Shown here: positions 22,601 through 34,350 of the stretch, piece after piece
Position numbering within the stretch: the stretch's first letter is position 1
Layout: every line of letters starts with the position of its first letter
NCBI RefSeq assembly: GCF_910594005.1
Contig: NC_057848.1
Location: forward strand, 133,000,155-133,064,154
Length of the DNA stretch: 64,000 nucleotides
Direction: 5' to 3'
Origin: Cervus elaphus
Taxonomy: Eukaryota; Chordata; Mammalia; Artiodactyla; Cervidae
Made by a program: the position numbers and the translations under genes
The notes under the pieces: generated by a model
Told to the model about the DNA's origin: nothing
The model's input: the letters and a program-made list of their open reading frames with translations, nothing else
Databases searched by the model: none

Positions 22601-25600
22601 ATGGCAATAGGAACATATACATCAATAATTACTTTAAATGTAAATGGATTAAATGCTCCAACCAAAGACACAGACTGGCTGAATGGATACAAAAACAAGC
22701 CCCATATATATGCGGTCTACAAGAAACCCACTTCAGACCTCAAGACACATATAGACTGAAAGTGAGGGGATGGAAAAATATCTTCCATGCAAATGGGAAG
22801 CAAAAGAAAGCTGAAGTAGCAATCCTCATATCAGACAAAATAGACCTTAAAATAAAGAAGATTACAATAGATAAGGAAGGACACTACATAATGATCAAGG
22901 GATCAATCCAAGAGAAAGACATAACAATTGTAAATACCATCAGCAGCAGCAGCATGTACCCAACATAGTAGCACCTCAATACGTAAGACAAATACTTACA
23001 GAAATTAAAGGAGAAATTGACAGTAACACAGTAATAGTAGGAGACTTTAACACCCCACTCACACCAATGGACAGATCATCAAAACAGAAAAAAAAATAAT
23101 AAGGAAACAAAAGTCTTAAATGATACATTAGATGAGACAGATATCATTGATATATTCAGGACATTCCTTCCAAATGCAGAAGAACACACTTTCTTCTCAA
23201 GTGCACATGATATGTTCTCCAGGATAGACCACATCTTGGGTCACAAATCAAGCCTCAGTAAATCTAAGAAAATTGAAATTGTATCAAGCATCTTTTCTGA
23301 CCACAACACAGTGAGACTAGATATCAATTACAAGAAAAAAGAAAGAAAAGACTGTAAGAAAAACAAACATGTAGACATGAAATAACAAGTTTCTAAATAA
23401 TCTACAGATTACTAAAGAAATCAAAAGGGAAATAAAAATATTTCTAGAAACAAACGACAATGAAACAAGAGAACTCAAAACCTATGGGATGCAGCAAATG
23501 CAGTTCTAAGAGGGAAGTTTATAACAATACAATCCTACCTCAAGAAACAAGAAAAACATCGAATAGACAACCTAACTTTACACCTAAAACACCTGGGAAA
23601 AGAAGAAGAAAAAAATTAGTAGAAGGAAACAAACCATAAAGATCTGAGCAGAAATAAATGAAAAGGAAATGAAAGAAACAGTAGTAAAGATTAATAAAAC
23701 TAAAAGCTGGTTCATTGAGAAGATAAACAAAACTGACAAACATTTAGCCAGACTCATCAAGAAAAAAAGAGAATCAAATCAACAAAATTAGAAATGAAAA
23801 AGGAACTGACAATGCAGAAATACAAAGGATTATAAGAGACTATTATGAACAACTATATGGCAATAAAGTGGATAACCTGGAGGAAATGGGCAGATTCTTA
23901 GAAAAGTTCAATCTTCCAAGACTGAACCAGGAAGAAATAGAAATTATGAACAATGCAATTACAAGCACTGAAATTGAAGCTGTGATCAAAAATCTCCCAA
24001 GAAACAAAAGCCCAGGATCAGATGGCTTCACAGGAGAATTCTATCAAATATTAAGAGAAAAGCTACTGCCTATCCTTTTAAAACTCTTTCAACAAATTGC
24101 AGAGGAAAGCACACTTCCAAACTCATTCTATGAGGCCACCATCACCCTGATACCAAAACCAGGCAAAGACAACACAAAAAAAGAACACTCTAGGCTAATA
24201 TCACTGATGAACATAGATTCAAAAATCCTCAACAAAAATTTAGCATACAGAATTTAGCAATGCATCAAAAAGCTCATAAACCATGATCAAGTTGGGTTTA
24301 TCCCAGGGATGCAAGGATTCTTCAGTATACACAAATCAATCAATGTGATACACCATATTAACAAACTGAAAGAAAAAACCATATGATCATCTCAGTAGAT
24401 ACACAAAAAGCCTTTGACAAAATTCAGCACCCATTTATGATTAAAAGTCTTTAAAAAATGGGCACAGAAGGAACCTACCTCAACATAGTAAAGGCCATAT
24501 ATGATAAGCTGACAGCAAACATTATTCTCAATAGTGAAAAACTGAAAGTATACCCCCTAAGATCAGGAACAAGACAGGGATGTCCACTTTCACCACTATT
24601 ATTCAACATAGTTCTGGAAGTCCTAGCTTCAGCATTCAGAGAAGAAAAATAAATAAATGGAATCCAGATCAGTAAAGAAGAAGTAAAGCTCTCACTGTTT
24701 GCAGATGACATGATACTGTACATAGAAGACCCTAAAGTCAGTATAAGAAGATTGCTGGAGCTAATCAGTGAATTTAGCAAAGTTGCAGGATACAAAATCA
24801 GTACACAGAAATTACTTGCATTTCTATAAACTAACAATGAAAAATCAGACAGAAATTAAGGAATCAATCCCATTCACCATTGCAATAAAAAGAATTAAAT
24901 ATTTAGGAATAAATTTACCTCAGGAGACAACAGAACTGTACACAGAAAATCAGAAAACACTAATGAAAGAAATCTGGGCTTCCTTTGTAGTTCAGTTGGT
25001 AAAGAATCTTCCTGCAGTGCAGGAGACCCAGGTTCGATCCCTGGGTTGGGAAGATCCCCTGGAGAAGGAAGTGGCAACCCACTCCCGTATCCTTGCCTGG
25101 CAAATCTCATGGACAGAGGAGTCTAGTGTCCTTAGTCAATGGGGTCGCAAAGAGTTGGGCACGACTGAGTAACTAACACTTACTTACTTACTTAATGAAA
25201 GAAATCAAAGACGACATAAACAGATGGAGACATATTCCATGTTCCTGGGTAAGAACCAATATTGTGAAAATGACTATGCTACGAAACACAATCTACAGAT
25301 TCAATGTGATCCCTGTCAAATTACCAATGGCATTTTTACACAGAACTAGAACAAAAAATATCATAGTTCATATGGAAACACAAAAGACCCCGAATAGCCA
25401 AAGCAGTCTTGAGAAAGAATGCAGCTGGAGGAATCAACCTACCTGACTTCAGATTATACTACAAAGCTACAGTCATCAAGACAGTATGGCACTGGCACAA
25501 AAACAGAAGTATAGACCAATGGAACAAGATAAAAACCCAGAAATAAACCCATTCACCTATGAGTACCTTATTTTTTACAAAGGAGGCAATAATATACAAT

Positions 25601-26663
25601 GGGACAAAGATAGCCTCTTCCATAAATGGTGATGGGAAAACTGGACAGCTACATGTAAAAGAATGAAATTAGAATACTTCCTAACACCATACACAAAGAT
25701 AAACTCAAAATGGATTAAAGACCTAAATGAAAGGCCAGAAACCATAAGACTCTTAGAGGAAAATATAGGCAGAACACTCAGTGACATAAATCAAAGCAAG
25801 ATAATCTATGATCCACCTCCTAGAGTAACAGAAATAAAAACAAAAGTAAACCAGTGGGACTTGATTAAACTTAAAAGCTTTTGCACAGCAAAGGAAACTA
25901 TAAGCAAGGTGAAAAGACAACCCTCAGAATGGGAGAAAAATAATAGAAAATGAAACAGCTGACAAAGGATTAATTTCCAAAATATGCAAGCAGCTCATAT
26001 AACTCAATGCCAGAAAAACAAACAACTCAATCCAAAAATGAGGAAAAGACCTAAACAGACGTGTCTCCAAAGAAGACATACAGATGGCTAACAAACACAA
26101 ACACAAAAAGGATGCTCAACATTGCTCATTATTAGAGAAATGCAAATCAAAACTACAATGAAACATCACCTCACACCGGTCAGAATGGCACTCATCAAAA
26201 TGTCTACAAACAATAAATGCTGGAAACGGTGTGGAGTAAAGGGAATGCTCTAGCACTGTTGGTGGGAATGTAAACTGATACAGCCACTGTGGAAGACGGT
26301 ATGGAGATTCCTTAAAAACTAGGAATAAAACCACCATACTACCCAGCAATCCCACTCCTAGGCATTTATCCTGAGGAAACCAAAATTGAAAAAGACACAT
26401 GTATCCCATTGTTCATTACAGCACTATTTACAATAGCTAGAACAAGGAAGCAACTTAGATGTCCGTCGACAGATGAATGGATAAAGAATTTGTGGTACAC
26501 AAGTGGAATATTTGTGGTACACAATGGAATATTTCTCAGCCATAAAAAGGAACACATTTGAGTCAGTTCTGATGAGGTGGATGAACCTAGAACCTATTAT
26601 GCAGAGTGAAGTAAGTCAGAGAAAGATAAATATAGTATTCTAATGCATATATATGGAATTTAG
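22601..26663 (+). pseudogene. L1 ORF2 remnant (endonuclease/RT)
   Basis: The ATG at 22601 opens a recognisable ORF2 N-terminus, but a one-base loss near 22660 shifts the frame. Endonuclease-type sequence runs to about 23330, including the SDH-like region before 23310. Reverse transcriptase follows: SPGSDGFTGEFYQ (about 24010-24050), RQGCPLSPLLFN (24571-24606) and the catalytic FADD at 24698-24709. A Bov-tA (24975-25192) splits the region downstream of the polymerase. The cysteine motif region lies near 26210-26270 with a stop inside. The normal end IYGI-stop is at 26652-26663. Multiple stops and shifts exclude function. Confidence 0.88.
24975..25192 (+). mobile_element. Bov-tA SINE inside L1 ORF2
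   Basis: Head GGGCTTCCTTTGTAGTTCAG, B-box GGTTCGATCC, tail ACTTACTTACTTACTTA. The perfect 14-bp target duplication TAATGAAAGAAATC lies at 24961-24974 and 25193-25206. Confidence 0.97.
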
Positions 26664-27020
26664 AAAAATGGTACTGAAGAATTTATTTGCAGGGCAACAA
26701 TGGAGAAACAGACATAGAGAATAGATTTATGAACATGGGGAGAGGGGAGGGGAGGGTGAGATGTATGGAGAGAGTAACATGGAAACTTACGTTACCATAT
26801 GTAAAATAGATAACCAACGGGAATTTGCTGTATGGCTCAGAAAACTCAAACAGGGGCTCTGTATCAACCTAGAGGGGTGGGATGGGGAGGGAGATGGGAA
26901 AGAGTTTCAAAAGGGAGGGGACATATGTATACCTATGGCTGATTCATGTTGAGGTTTGACAGTAAACAACAAAATTCTATAAAACAATTATCCTTCAATA
27001 AAAAATAAACAAATAAAAAA

Positions 27021-27600
27021 TCTTAATCTTTTTTATTCTTGACAAATGGCACTCCTCTCTGAGGCATGCTTGGGTTAAGAGTTGCTTGTTTACTTTAGAT
27101 GGTTTGTCATGGGGCCTCAATTTCATGTCCCTATCAATTCAAAACCGGATGTGACCTTGTAGGAACTCTAGGGCATCTCAGGAAGAGGCAGATAAGGAGC
27201 CTTCATGAATGGGAACAGAATGAGCAGAGATCCTCATGAAAATGTTACTATAATTTGCATAGGGCCATAAGGGGAACATTGATCTGAAGTGTTCCTGTGA
27301 ATGATCAGCAGACGGAACAGAGAAACAGTAAATCAGAAGGTGGTGTATAAGATGGAATATAAGCCTGGGGGAAGTAAATAAAGGGATGCCATGTCAAGGT
27401 CACCAGAATCTTGACAGTCACGGAGATGTAGATTAGAAAATTGATTTGTAAATTCTGATATAAAACATAACTTTCCAAACTTGAAGTCAGGTGGGCATCA
27501 GGTGAAAAATAAAGAGGAATCTGATTCAGATAAGCAGTTAAAAACTGGCCATGTTATAAGGGGCCAAGAAATGTTAAAATATTGATAAAGAATAAAAAAT
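27021..27600. other. Unassigned sequence, no gene seen
   Basis: No recognisable gene or repeat. It may include the 5' part of the LTR that follows. Confidence 0.4.
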
Positions 27601-28378
27601 GAAAATTGTCTAAAGAGTTTGAAACTGAGTGGGAACCTGTGGGGCCCTCCAGAGTACAAAGTCTTTCCATATCCCCTGTTTCTTATTTGCAGGATAAAGG
27701 TTTCAGCCTCTGGACTTTTCTGAATACCAAAGAGAAGATTCAGACAGTTACTGATCAGTGCATTAAGGGAAAGCAGACGCAAAGGAGGAGCATTCAAATA
27801 ACAATAGTGCAGCCATTAAAGGAGGATCTTGGTGCCTGCTCAAGGAGCATTCCATCACAATATCTCTGAGTTCTTCTATAGGACTAAGGCCCCCACCCAG
27901 GTGGAGGATGGTAACTTCAGGCTGAAAACAAGATTCCTAGAGCACCACTCTGTTACCTCACCTCAACCCATCAAGAAAGTCATACACCATGCAGCCCTCA
28001 CCCCAAATTTTGCCTAATAAAAACTTGTCCCTGAAAATAATCATGTAGTTTGGGGTTTTTGAGCATGAGCCACCATTTTTGCTTCGCCCTGCTATCAACC
28101 TTTCTCTACCTTGTGCATGCATGTTCATTCATGCCTGACTCCTTTGCAATACCATAGACTGTAACCTACCAGGTTTCTCTGTCCATGGGGTTTTCTAGGC
28201 AAGAATACTGGAGTGGGTTACCATTTCCTCCTCCAGGGAATCTCTCTGACCCAGGAATCGAAACCGCATCTCCTGTGTTTCCTGTATTGAAGGCAGGTTC
28301 TTTACTGTTTGAGCCATCGGGGAAGCCCTAACTCCTGCAGTTTGGCTTGTTTGGCCTTACCGTGCATCAGGCACTCAA
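27600..28378 (+). mobile_element. Class I ERV LTR, split by a SINE
   Basis: AATAAAAACTTGTCCCTGAA (28016) and TTTTTGAGCATGAGCCACCA (28058) match the R region of gammaretrovirus-like LTRs. After the Bov-tA at 28113-28330 the U5 continues with GCAGTTTGGCTTGTTTGGCC and CCGTGCATCAGGCACTC. The 5' border is estimated. It appears to be a solo LTR. Confidence 0.6.
28113..28330 (-). mobile_element. Bov-tA SINE inside an LTR
   Basis: Reverse Bov-tA from TGCATGCATGTTCATTCATG to GAGCCATCGGGGAAGCCCTA. Its position between the R and U5 parts of the LTR shows that it inserted later. Confidence 0.92.
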
Positions 28379-28660
28379 AGATGCATTCAGTTACAAGTTA
28401 ACTAGAAAGCAGGTTAACCAAGGCAGGAAAACAACATGAAAAAAGGAAAAAAAAAAGAATAATATCAAAATTAATGTAGACTATCCAGTTTATAACACTT
28501 AATCAGCAAATGATCAGATGAACTTTTCTTTGAGGAATAAGAAGATAAGGGAATTCAGCCCTGAGTTAAGTAAAACAACCTTAGTTAGATATCTTGGTAT
28601 CTTTTTAGCCTGAGAGGTATTATCTAACTCTAGAGTTCAGCGACACAATTAAGTGGGGTT

Positions 28661-28879
28661 GTGAAAGTGAAATGAAAGTGTTAGCTGCTCAGTCATGTCC
28701 AACTCTTTGTGACTCCACGGACTGTAGCCCACCAGGCTCCTCTGTCCATGGAATTCTCCAGGCAAGAATGCTGGAATGGGTTGCCATTCCCTTCTCCAGG
28801 GGATCTTCCTGACCAGGGATTGAACCTTAGTCTGCATTGCAGGCAGATTCTTTACTGCCTGAGCCAACAGGGAAGCCCT
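28661..28879 (-). mobile_element. Bov-tA SINE
   Basis: Reverse Bov-tA from GTGAAAGTGAAATGAAAGTG to CCAACAGGGAAGCCC. TAAGTGGGGTTGT and TAAGTGGGTTGT flank it as an imperfect target duplication. Confidence 0.94.
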
Positions 28880-28891
28880 AAGTGGGTTGTA

Positions 28892-29845
28892 GAAACACTG
28901 TTTTTTTTTTTTTTCATTTCCTTGAATTTCCTAGCCCCTTCTTTTCTCAGAACTGTATTAACAACACAGTTGCTCTGGAGAGGAGGGCTCCTTTTCACAT
29001 TTAAAATATGGGCTGCTATTCTCTCTCTCCTTGCTTATTATTTCTAAGTCTGACCTGGGGCCCCATGGCTTTGGAGGAGCCAAGTGCTGACTCAGGAAAG
29101 GGAAAGGAGACACGAGGCCAGTTCTCCAAGGAGTGGAAAGCACTGCAGATTAGGAAGGCCTTTGTCATCTGTAATCTGACTAAACCTACTTGAATAAGAA
29201 AGAACTGGAAGCCTTAGAGAAAACTTGTCCTCTTCAATGAACAATAATTATAGTGCAAAAGAGAAGAAGAAAAAAAAGAGGAAACAAAATGAGGATGCTT
29301 TTCTTTCTTTCTTTCTTTTTTCTCCATTGAGAATGCCTAAGTTTTCACTAATGAAACTTGGATCCTTTCTCAGTAAATAAGGTTCTGACTTGCTGGCAAA
29401 AGACCGATGCAGAAATATCACATAATTAATAAAGCCTTGAAGGGAAATGTGCTTTAGGTGTTTTATGTTTTATTCATTTAATGTGACTTTTCAATTATTT
29501 TTTTATTTTTACTTTTTTAAATTATTAAAGTATGATAACACATTTACAGGAGACTTGGAAAATAAATAACAAGGTTACATATAGTTCCACTCTATATTAA
29601 AATTGCTTTTTAAAATATATAATTAAGATTTTTTAGTTGAAACTTCAATATCAAACTCTCAAAAATTAACAGAATGAATATACAGAGAAGTAGAAAGATA
29701 TAATAGACCTGAAAAACACTGTGAAATAAATTATTTTTTATGCCCACCTTGTTGCTGACTGATTTTACCGTGACTTATATAAATACATTTAATAAGATAA
29801 GAAGCAATTAATAAGAAGCAAATAATAAAATCAAGGTAAAGGAAA
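28892..29845. other. Unassigned AT-rich sequence, no gene seen
   Basis: A T-run at 28903-28914 and a CTTT microsatellite at 29302-29320 are the only clear features. No coding pattern. Confidence 0.45.
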
Positions 29846-29859
29846 AAATTTAAGTAGTT

Positions 29860-30545
29860 AAGGTATCATGGAGCCAGGGGTAATATTGGTACTGAAATGT
29901 ATGTTCTAAGTCCTCAGAATTCCGACAGAGACATGAGATGTGAGAGACAAAACAAGACACGTGATTTACAACTGCCATAAGATAAAAATCAAACCTGAAG
30001 CTCAGGAGAACCAGAGGGAAATATCTCCCTTGGGTCGTTGTAAACAGGAACATAATAGACAACTTCCTCAACAGCATCTTTACAGTGAGTATGGAAACAT
30101 GTTTCAGAGGGCAGTTTCTTATATTTCCCTCAGTGCCACCGTAGAAACATGATCCAGGAAAAGCCACTTGGCAGGGGAACTCACACACAACTCTAAGAGC
30201 CTGGCTTGCTTCAGGGAAGGATATTAGCATGTGCAAAGAATGGATGGATGCACTGCACATCACTGATTCAATAGCCCAGAAATATTTTGTTTTTTCATTC
30301 AAGCTTGTGAGGAGCACAGAGTCCAGGCTGACACCGTGGACAAGAAACTGGAGAGCAACTGTTCTGTGTCGCCAGCTTGGCCAACCTAGGAACAAAGATG
30401 ATTTCTTGGGGATGTTGAGGAACTCTGACTTCTGGGCCAACTTCCCTTTATGCATATAAGAAGCTGTTCCCTTCACTCACTCCACAATAAACCTGAATCA
30501 TAAAACCAATTGGAGGACGATCCCAGTTTGTTAGGCCAAAAGCCT
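29860..30545 (+). mobile_element. Possible LTR (unassigned family)
   Basis: TATGCATATAAGAAGCTGTT (30450) followed about 25 bp later by CACAATAAACCTGAATCA looks like a TATA box and polyadenylation signal spaced as in an LTR. No partner LTR or terminal repeats were found. The 208-codon open frame on the minus strand over this region has no motif and is not called. Confidence 0.3.
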
Positions 30546-31079
30546 ATAGAATTTTTTTTTTTTTTTTTTAGAATTCTTAGAGTCACTTTAGAAGATGGAT
30601 ACAAAATCAACCACAAAACTAATTTAAGAATAAGAAAAGGCAACAAATTACAAAATTTTTAAAACCTGGAAAATATCACAAAAATCTCTAAAAATTAAAT
30701 AATTTTTAAATGAATTAACTGCTCAACACACCTCTGTAATATAATTTTCCTACACTTTCAGCCACACATTCCTTGAGATTTAGAGAATTCCTTTCTATAT
30801 AGAAAAATGAAAGATAACTTGGTCTCTCTTTCAGCATGAATGATAGAAATTTGACTTTATCTTATTAATCTTTTAGGAAAAGCTTCTTTCCATTTCACAA
30901 CTTTATTATAGACCGTGACATGTACATTTTTAGGATAATTGTCAATTTAGGAAAATCTCTGTCATTTTTTTCATAGATATTCATAGAGCAATTTTTTACA
31001 AATCAGGTTCAGTCTCCCTATATTTGTCTTTCCTCTATTGCTTTCTACATACTTCCAGCTCCAGGCCCCACAACATATA
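30546..31079. other. Unassigned AT-rich sequence, no gene seen
   Basis: Begins with a T-run (30550-30570). No gene or clear repeat. Confidence 0.4.
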
Positions 31080-31266
31080 CAAAAGTCACTCAGTTGTGTC
31101 TGACTCTTTGCAACCCCAGAATCCATGGAATTCTCCATGCCAGAATACTGGAGTGGGTAGCTGTTCCCTTCTGCAGGGGATCTTCCCAACCCAGGAATTG
31201 AACCCAGGTCTCCTGCATTGAAGGTGGATTTTTTTTTTTTTACCAACTGAGCCACCAGGGAAGCCC
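31080..31266 (-). mobile_element. Bov-tA SINE
   Basis: Reverse Bov-tA from AAAAGTCACTCAGTTGTGTC to GAGCCACCAGGGAAGCCCC. It has an expanded T-run inside the tRNA-like part (31229-31240) and lacks the usual ACTGTAG block near 31120. Confidence 0.92.
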
Positions 31267-31458
31267 CCAGGCCTCACAGGGCAGGTTCATATCACAATAT
31301 GGTCCTATACCTTTGTGTTACAATATGAGGTGAGTCAACACCTTGGGAAGAAGGATTGTTCTATCAGGATGCTTAGCAACAGCTTAACTGTACAAGGAAA
31401 TGGGGCTTCAAATCTGCATAGATATATCCCACTAAGCATGACTAACAGTGTCCTATTG

Positions 31459-31910
31459 TAGGTTGAAACATGGCAACCCAAGGATATCAGATCTTAATCC
31501 CTGGAATGTGCAGATGTTACTTTATAAGCAAAAAGGATCTAGAGGATATGATTTAGGATCCTGAGATAAAAAATTTATCCTGGACTATCCAGGTGAGCCC
31601 TAAAGACCATCACAAGTGTCCTTGTAAGAGACAGCAAAACAGATCACACACACAGAGAGAAAAGAAGGTGACATGAAGACAGAGGCAGGGATTGGAATGA
31701 TGTGGTCACAAGCCAAGGAACACCAAGGAAGACTGGCAGCCACTAGATGCTAGAAGAGGTAAGGAATGAGTTCTCCCCCAGAACCTCCTGAGGGTCCTGC
31801 TGCTGCCTTGATGTTGGACTTCTGGCCTCCAGAACTACAGAGAATACATTGCTATTGTTTCAAGCCACCAGATTTGTGACCATTTATCACAATGGCCTGA
31901 GGGACCCAGG
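31459..31910 (+). mobile_element. MLT1-type MaLR LTR
   Basis: The order GATATCAGATCTTAATCCCT, CATCACAAGTGTCCTTGTAA, GGCAGCCACTAGATGCTAGA, TTGGACTTCTGGCCTCCAGA and TGTTTCAAGCCACCAGATTT matches MLT1-group LTRs. The copy is solo. The TG...CA ends are not exact. Confidence 0.75.
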
Positions 31911-32369
31911 ATGGGTTCCTGGTTCAGGTTCCTTGTAGCCAGAGCCAACACTGGGCCACAGCTTCTCCAGCACCACTTTACATTAGGGGAAGTGGAGAAG
32001 AGAATTTGGAGAGGAAGGAGACAATGATCTTAAGCAATTGCTGTTGAAATATATAGTTTTTGGAAACTGTATAAAATCATATGACAACGTAAGCCTATCA
32101 TGGAGGCTACTCTCAGGACTTTAGAAGGGGCTCCAGGGAATGAGGGGCTCTGAAACTTCAGATTCATGAGCTTCACAGTAAATCCCCTTCAGCCTTAGCA
32201 CAGCCTCAGTGGTTGTGTTGAGGAAGGTCTAAAACAAAGGTCTTATATTTTTATGGCAGGGAAGAACTGGTTTGGAAGAAAGCAGGATCTTCAGAGCCTG
32301 AATATAGTGGAAAGTAATTTATAGTGGGGGTGAAGATGACAGAATCCAGAAGAAATAGTGTGATAATAG
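31911..32369. other. Unassigned sequence, no gene seen
   Basis: Nothing recognisable. It may contain more of the old L1 that begins clearly near 32370. Confidence 0.35.
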
Positions 32370-32696
32370 CAAAGTAGAAATGGAAACACAGATGTAAAAA
32401 ACAAACATATGGACTCCAAGCAGTGGGGGATGAGATGGATTTGGAGATTGGGATTGACATACCATATATATATATAGTATGTCATAGTGAAAGTCACTCA
32501 GTCGTGTCCGACTCTTTGCAACCCCATGGACTATACAGTTCATGGAATTCTCCAGGCCAGAATACTGGAGTGGGTAGCCTTTCCCTTCTCCAGGGGATCT
32601 TCCCAAGCCAGGGATCGAACCCAGGTTTCCCACATTGCAGGTGGATTCTTTACCAGCTGAGCCACAGAGGAAGCCCAATATATACACTACTATGTA
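32370..32696 (+). mobile_element. Old L1 3' UTR, left part (ERV target)
   Basis: ACAAACATATGGACTCCAAG, GGAGATTGGGATTGACATAC and TACACTACTATGTA follow the order of an old L1 3' UTR. A Bov-tA (32484-32678) splits it. The rest of this L1 lies across the ERV at 39391-39607. Confidence 0.7.
32484..32678 (-). mobile_element. Bov-tA SINE in an AT microsatellite
   Basis: Reverse Bov-tA from GTGAAAGTCACTCAGTCGTG to GAGCCACAGAGGAAGCCC. The flanks are TA repeats (ATATATATAG left, AATATATACA right), so the exact duplication is hidden. Confidence 0.93.
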
Positions 32697-33075
32697 TGTT
32701 AGGTAGTTAGAATAGGAAAAAGGAGTCCAGAACAGCAGTGGCTAAAAGAATGCGAAAGCCCGTGAAAATAGAACAAAGGAAGGTCTGAGGAACGGAGTGA
32801 GGACCTCAGGTAAAACAAATAGCCCTCCTGGCTAGTCCAATTTACATAGGGCAGACTCAAGGGGAGGAGAAAAAAAAAAAAATAAACAGAAGAGCCAAAA
32901 TTGAGCCAGGGGCTTCTCTTCTCTTTGTGTCCTTTGGGTCGGCCCATCCTGATGCCTCAAGGATGTATTTTCCTTTGCTTTCTAAATAAAACTGAGCTGT
33001 AACACTGGTCCATCCATCGCTTGAAATTTTTGCTGCAGTGAGACAGAACTGAGGAAATTACACACTCCCCTGACG
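32697..33075 (+). repeat. 5' LTR of the class I ERV
   Basis: Starts TGTTAGGTAGTTAGAATAGG. The polyadenylation signal AATAAA is at 32985-32990. The TATA-box position is replaced by an A-run (32868-32881). It pairs with 39008-39390 at roughly 90 % identity by eye. The 3' border is uncertain by a few bases. Confidence 0.92.
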
Positions 33076-33079
33076 TATA

Positions 33080-33097
33080 TGGTGCAGTCTCTTGGAT
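33080..33097 (+). other. Primer-binding site, tRNA-His type
   Basis: TGGTGCAGTCTCTTGGAT starts a few bases after the 5' LTR. It matches the tRNA-His 3' end complement used by HERV-H-like viruses at 14 of 18 positions by my count. The first six bases also fit tRNA-Phe. Confidence 0.6.
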
Positions 33098-33799
33098 TTA
33101 ACCTGGCTGAAATAATGTCAGTTTGGCCCCCACAAGGCGGAAGCCAAGCACAACAGAAACCCAACTCAGTGAAAGTTCCCATGGTGGAAGCTGAACCCAA
33201 AGAAACCCCAGTGCAGGGGAAGTGATAAGAAGTCCAGCGTGCTAGAAACTGGGCAGCAAAAACAAACTCAGCAGAAAGCTCACATGGCTCAGTCTCAGAT
33301 TCCAGAAGAATCCCGGGTAAGGTAGGAGGTCCTCACTCCTATGGCTGGAAGGACATATGGCTAACAAAATCTTAATTCCTTTACAATCTCTTGTTTTTTG
33401 TTTCCTTGAACCCCCATGAACAGGCAAGCGGCAGTGGATGCAGCTGAGGGGCTCTGGCAGGGGCTACTTAGTAGCTGTTGCCCAAGCATGTGGGGGCTCT
33501 TCTGTCTTTAATCTTTGTGGCAAGGATCAGGTCAATGAAAACTGTGAGCACAGGTGAGATATTTACCAGATTTTCTGGAAGGTTATGAAGGGGATTCCTC
33601 AGCACGTTTTTCCCACTGCTTTTTCCTCCCATCCTTCAGCTCCTCTCTCCATCTATGCCACTGCTTAAAAAGAATTGGGAAGGTCATCATCTTTCCACTT
33701 CTGAAAGTTGTGCTTAAAACCATTTACCTAAGATTGGGACTCAAACCCACGTGGTAGGGACTCTGTGTTATGCTTAGTCACTCAGTCATATCTGACTGG

Positions 33800-34350
33800 G
33801 ACTTGAGCCTGGCCAAAACCCATGGTGGCTGGTTTTAGGACCTAATGAAGCTCAGGCTCTTGATGTCTCATTGCAAAAAGTTCAGTAAGAGACACAGCGA
33901 TAGGTAAGAGATGGACTTGTTCAAATTTAGAAAGAAGCACACTCCACAGGGTGTGGGCCATTGCAGAGGGTGAGTGCAGTGGCCATGGAATGTGGTGTGG
34001 TTAGTTTTCCTGAATTGGGTGATTTCACATGCTAATGAGTGGGAGGATCATCCCAACAATTGGGGGACCACCCACTCCTAGGTCTTTTGACTGACTTGGA
34101 ACTCTCCTGGCACCTTTTGGTGTGTCACTTAGCTTACAGATTGAGGATCAAGGTTTAGCTGAATTTGACTTGTCATCTTGGACCCATTTGATTTTAATTG
34201 GTTTATGTTATGCCCTTGGGCTATGTCATTCCTTCAAAAGTTGTGCCCTGCTCCCTTCCCTCCTGTTTCAAGCTCTTCTCCTGAGCCACATCCAGGCCCA
34301 CAATGTTGCCTTTACCATCTTCTTGAGGGACAACCAGAAAATAGCTGGCT
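33800..34350 (+). mobile_element. Possible second LTR inside the ERV leader
   Basis: The composition resembles an LTR U3: repeated short promoter-like blocks such as TTCAGTAAGAGACACAGCGA, CACATGCTAATGAGTGGGAG and TTTTGGTGTGTCACTTAGCT. It is unlike the ERV's own LTR. No terminal repeats or duplication are clear, so this remains tentative. Confidence 0.25.

Larger units (their letters stand above)
18305..27020 (+). mobile_element. Near full-length old ruminant L1
   Basis: A long sense L1: 5' UTR from a CAACATGGTGGAGTCATAGG start, ORF1 remnant (21656-22449), ORF2 remnant (22601-26663), and a G-rich 3' UTR ending in an AATAAAAAATAAACAAATAA tail. It contains a Bov-tA at 24975-25192 and a Bov-A piece in the 5' UTR. 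Many stops and frameshifts make it dead. AAATCTTAG (left) and AAATCTTAA (right) may be the target duplication, but the A-rich tail makes that uncertain. Confidence 0.85.

Noticed and set aside
29850..30476. 208-codon open frame on the minus strand
   Set aside because: It has no domain, no plausible composition and no splice context. The plus strand here has an LTR-like TATA and AATAAA arrangement, so the frame is probably chance.
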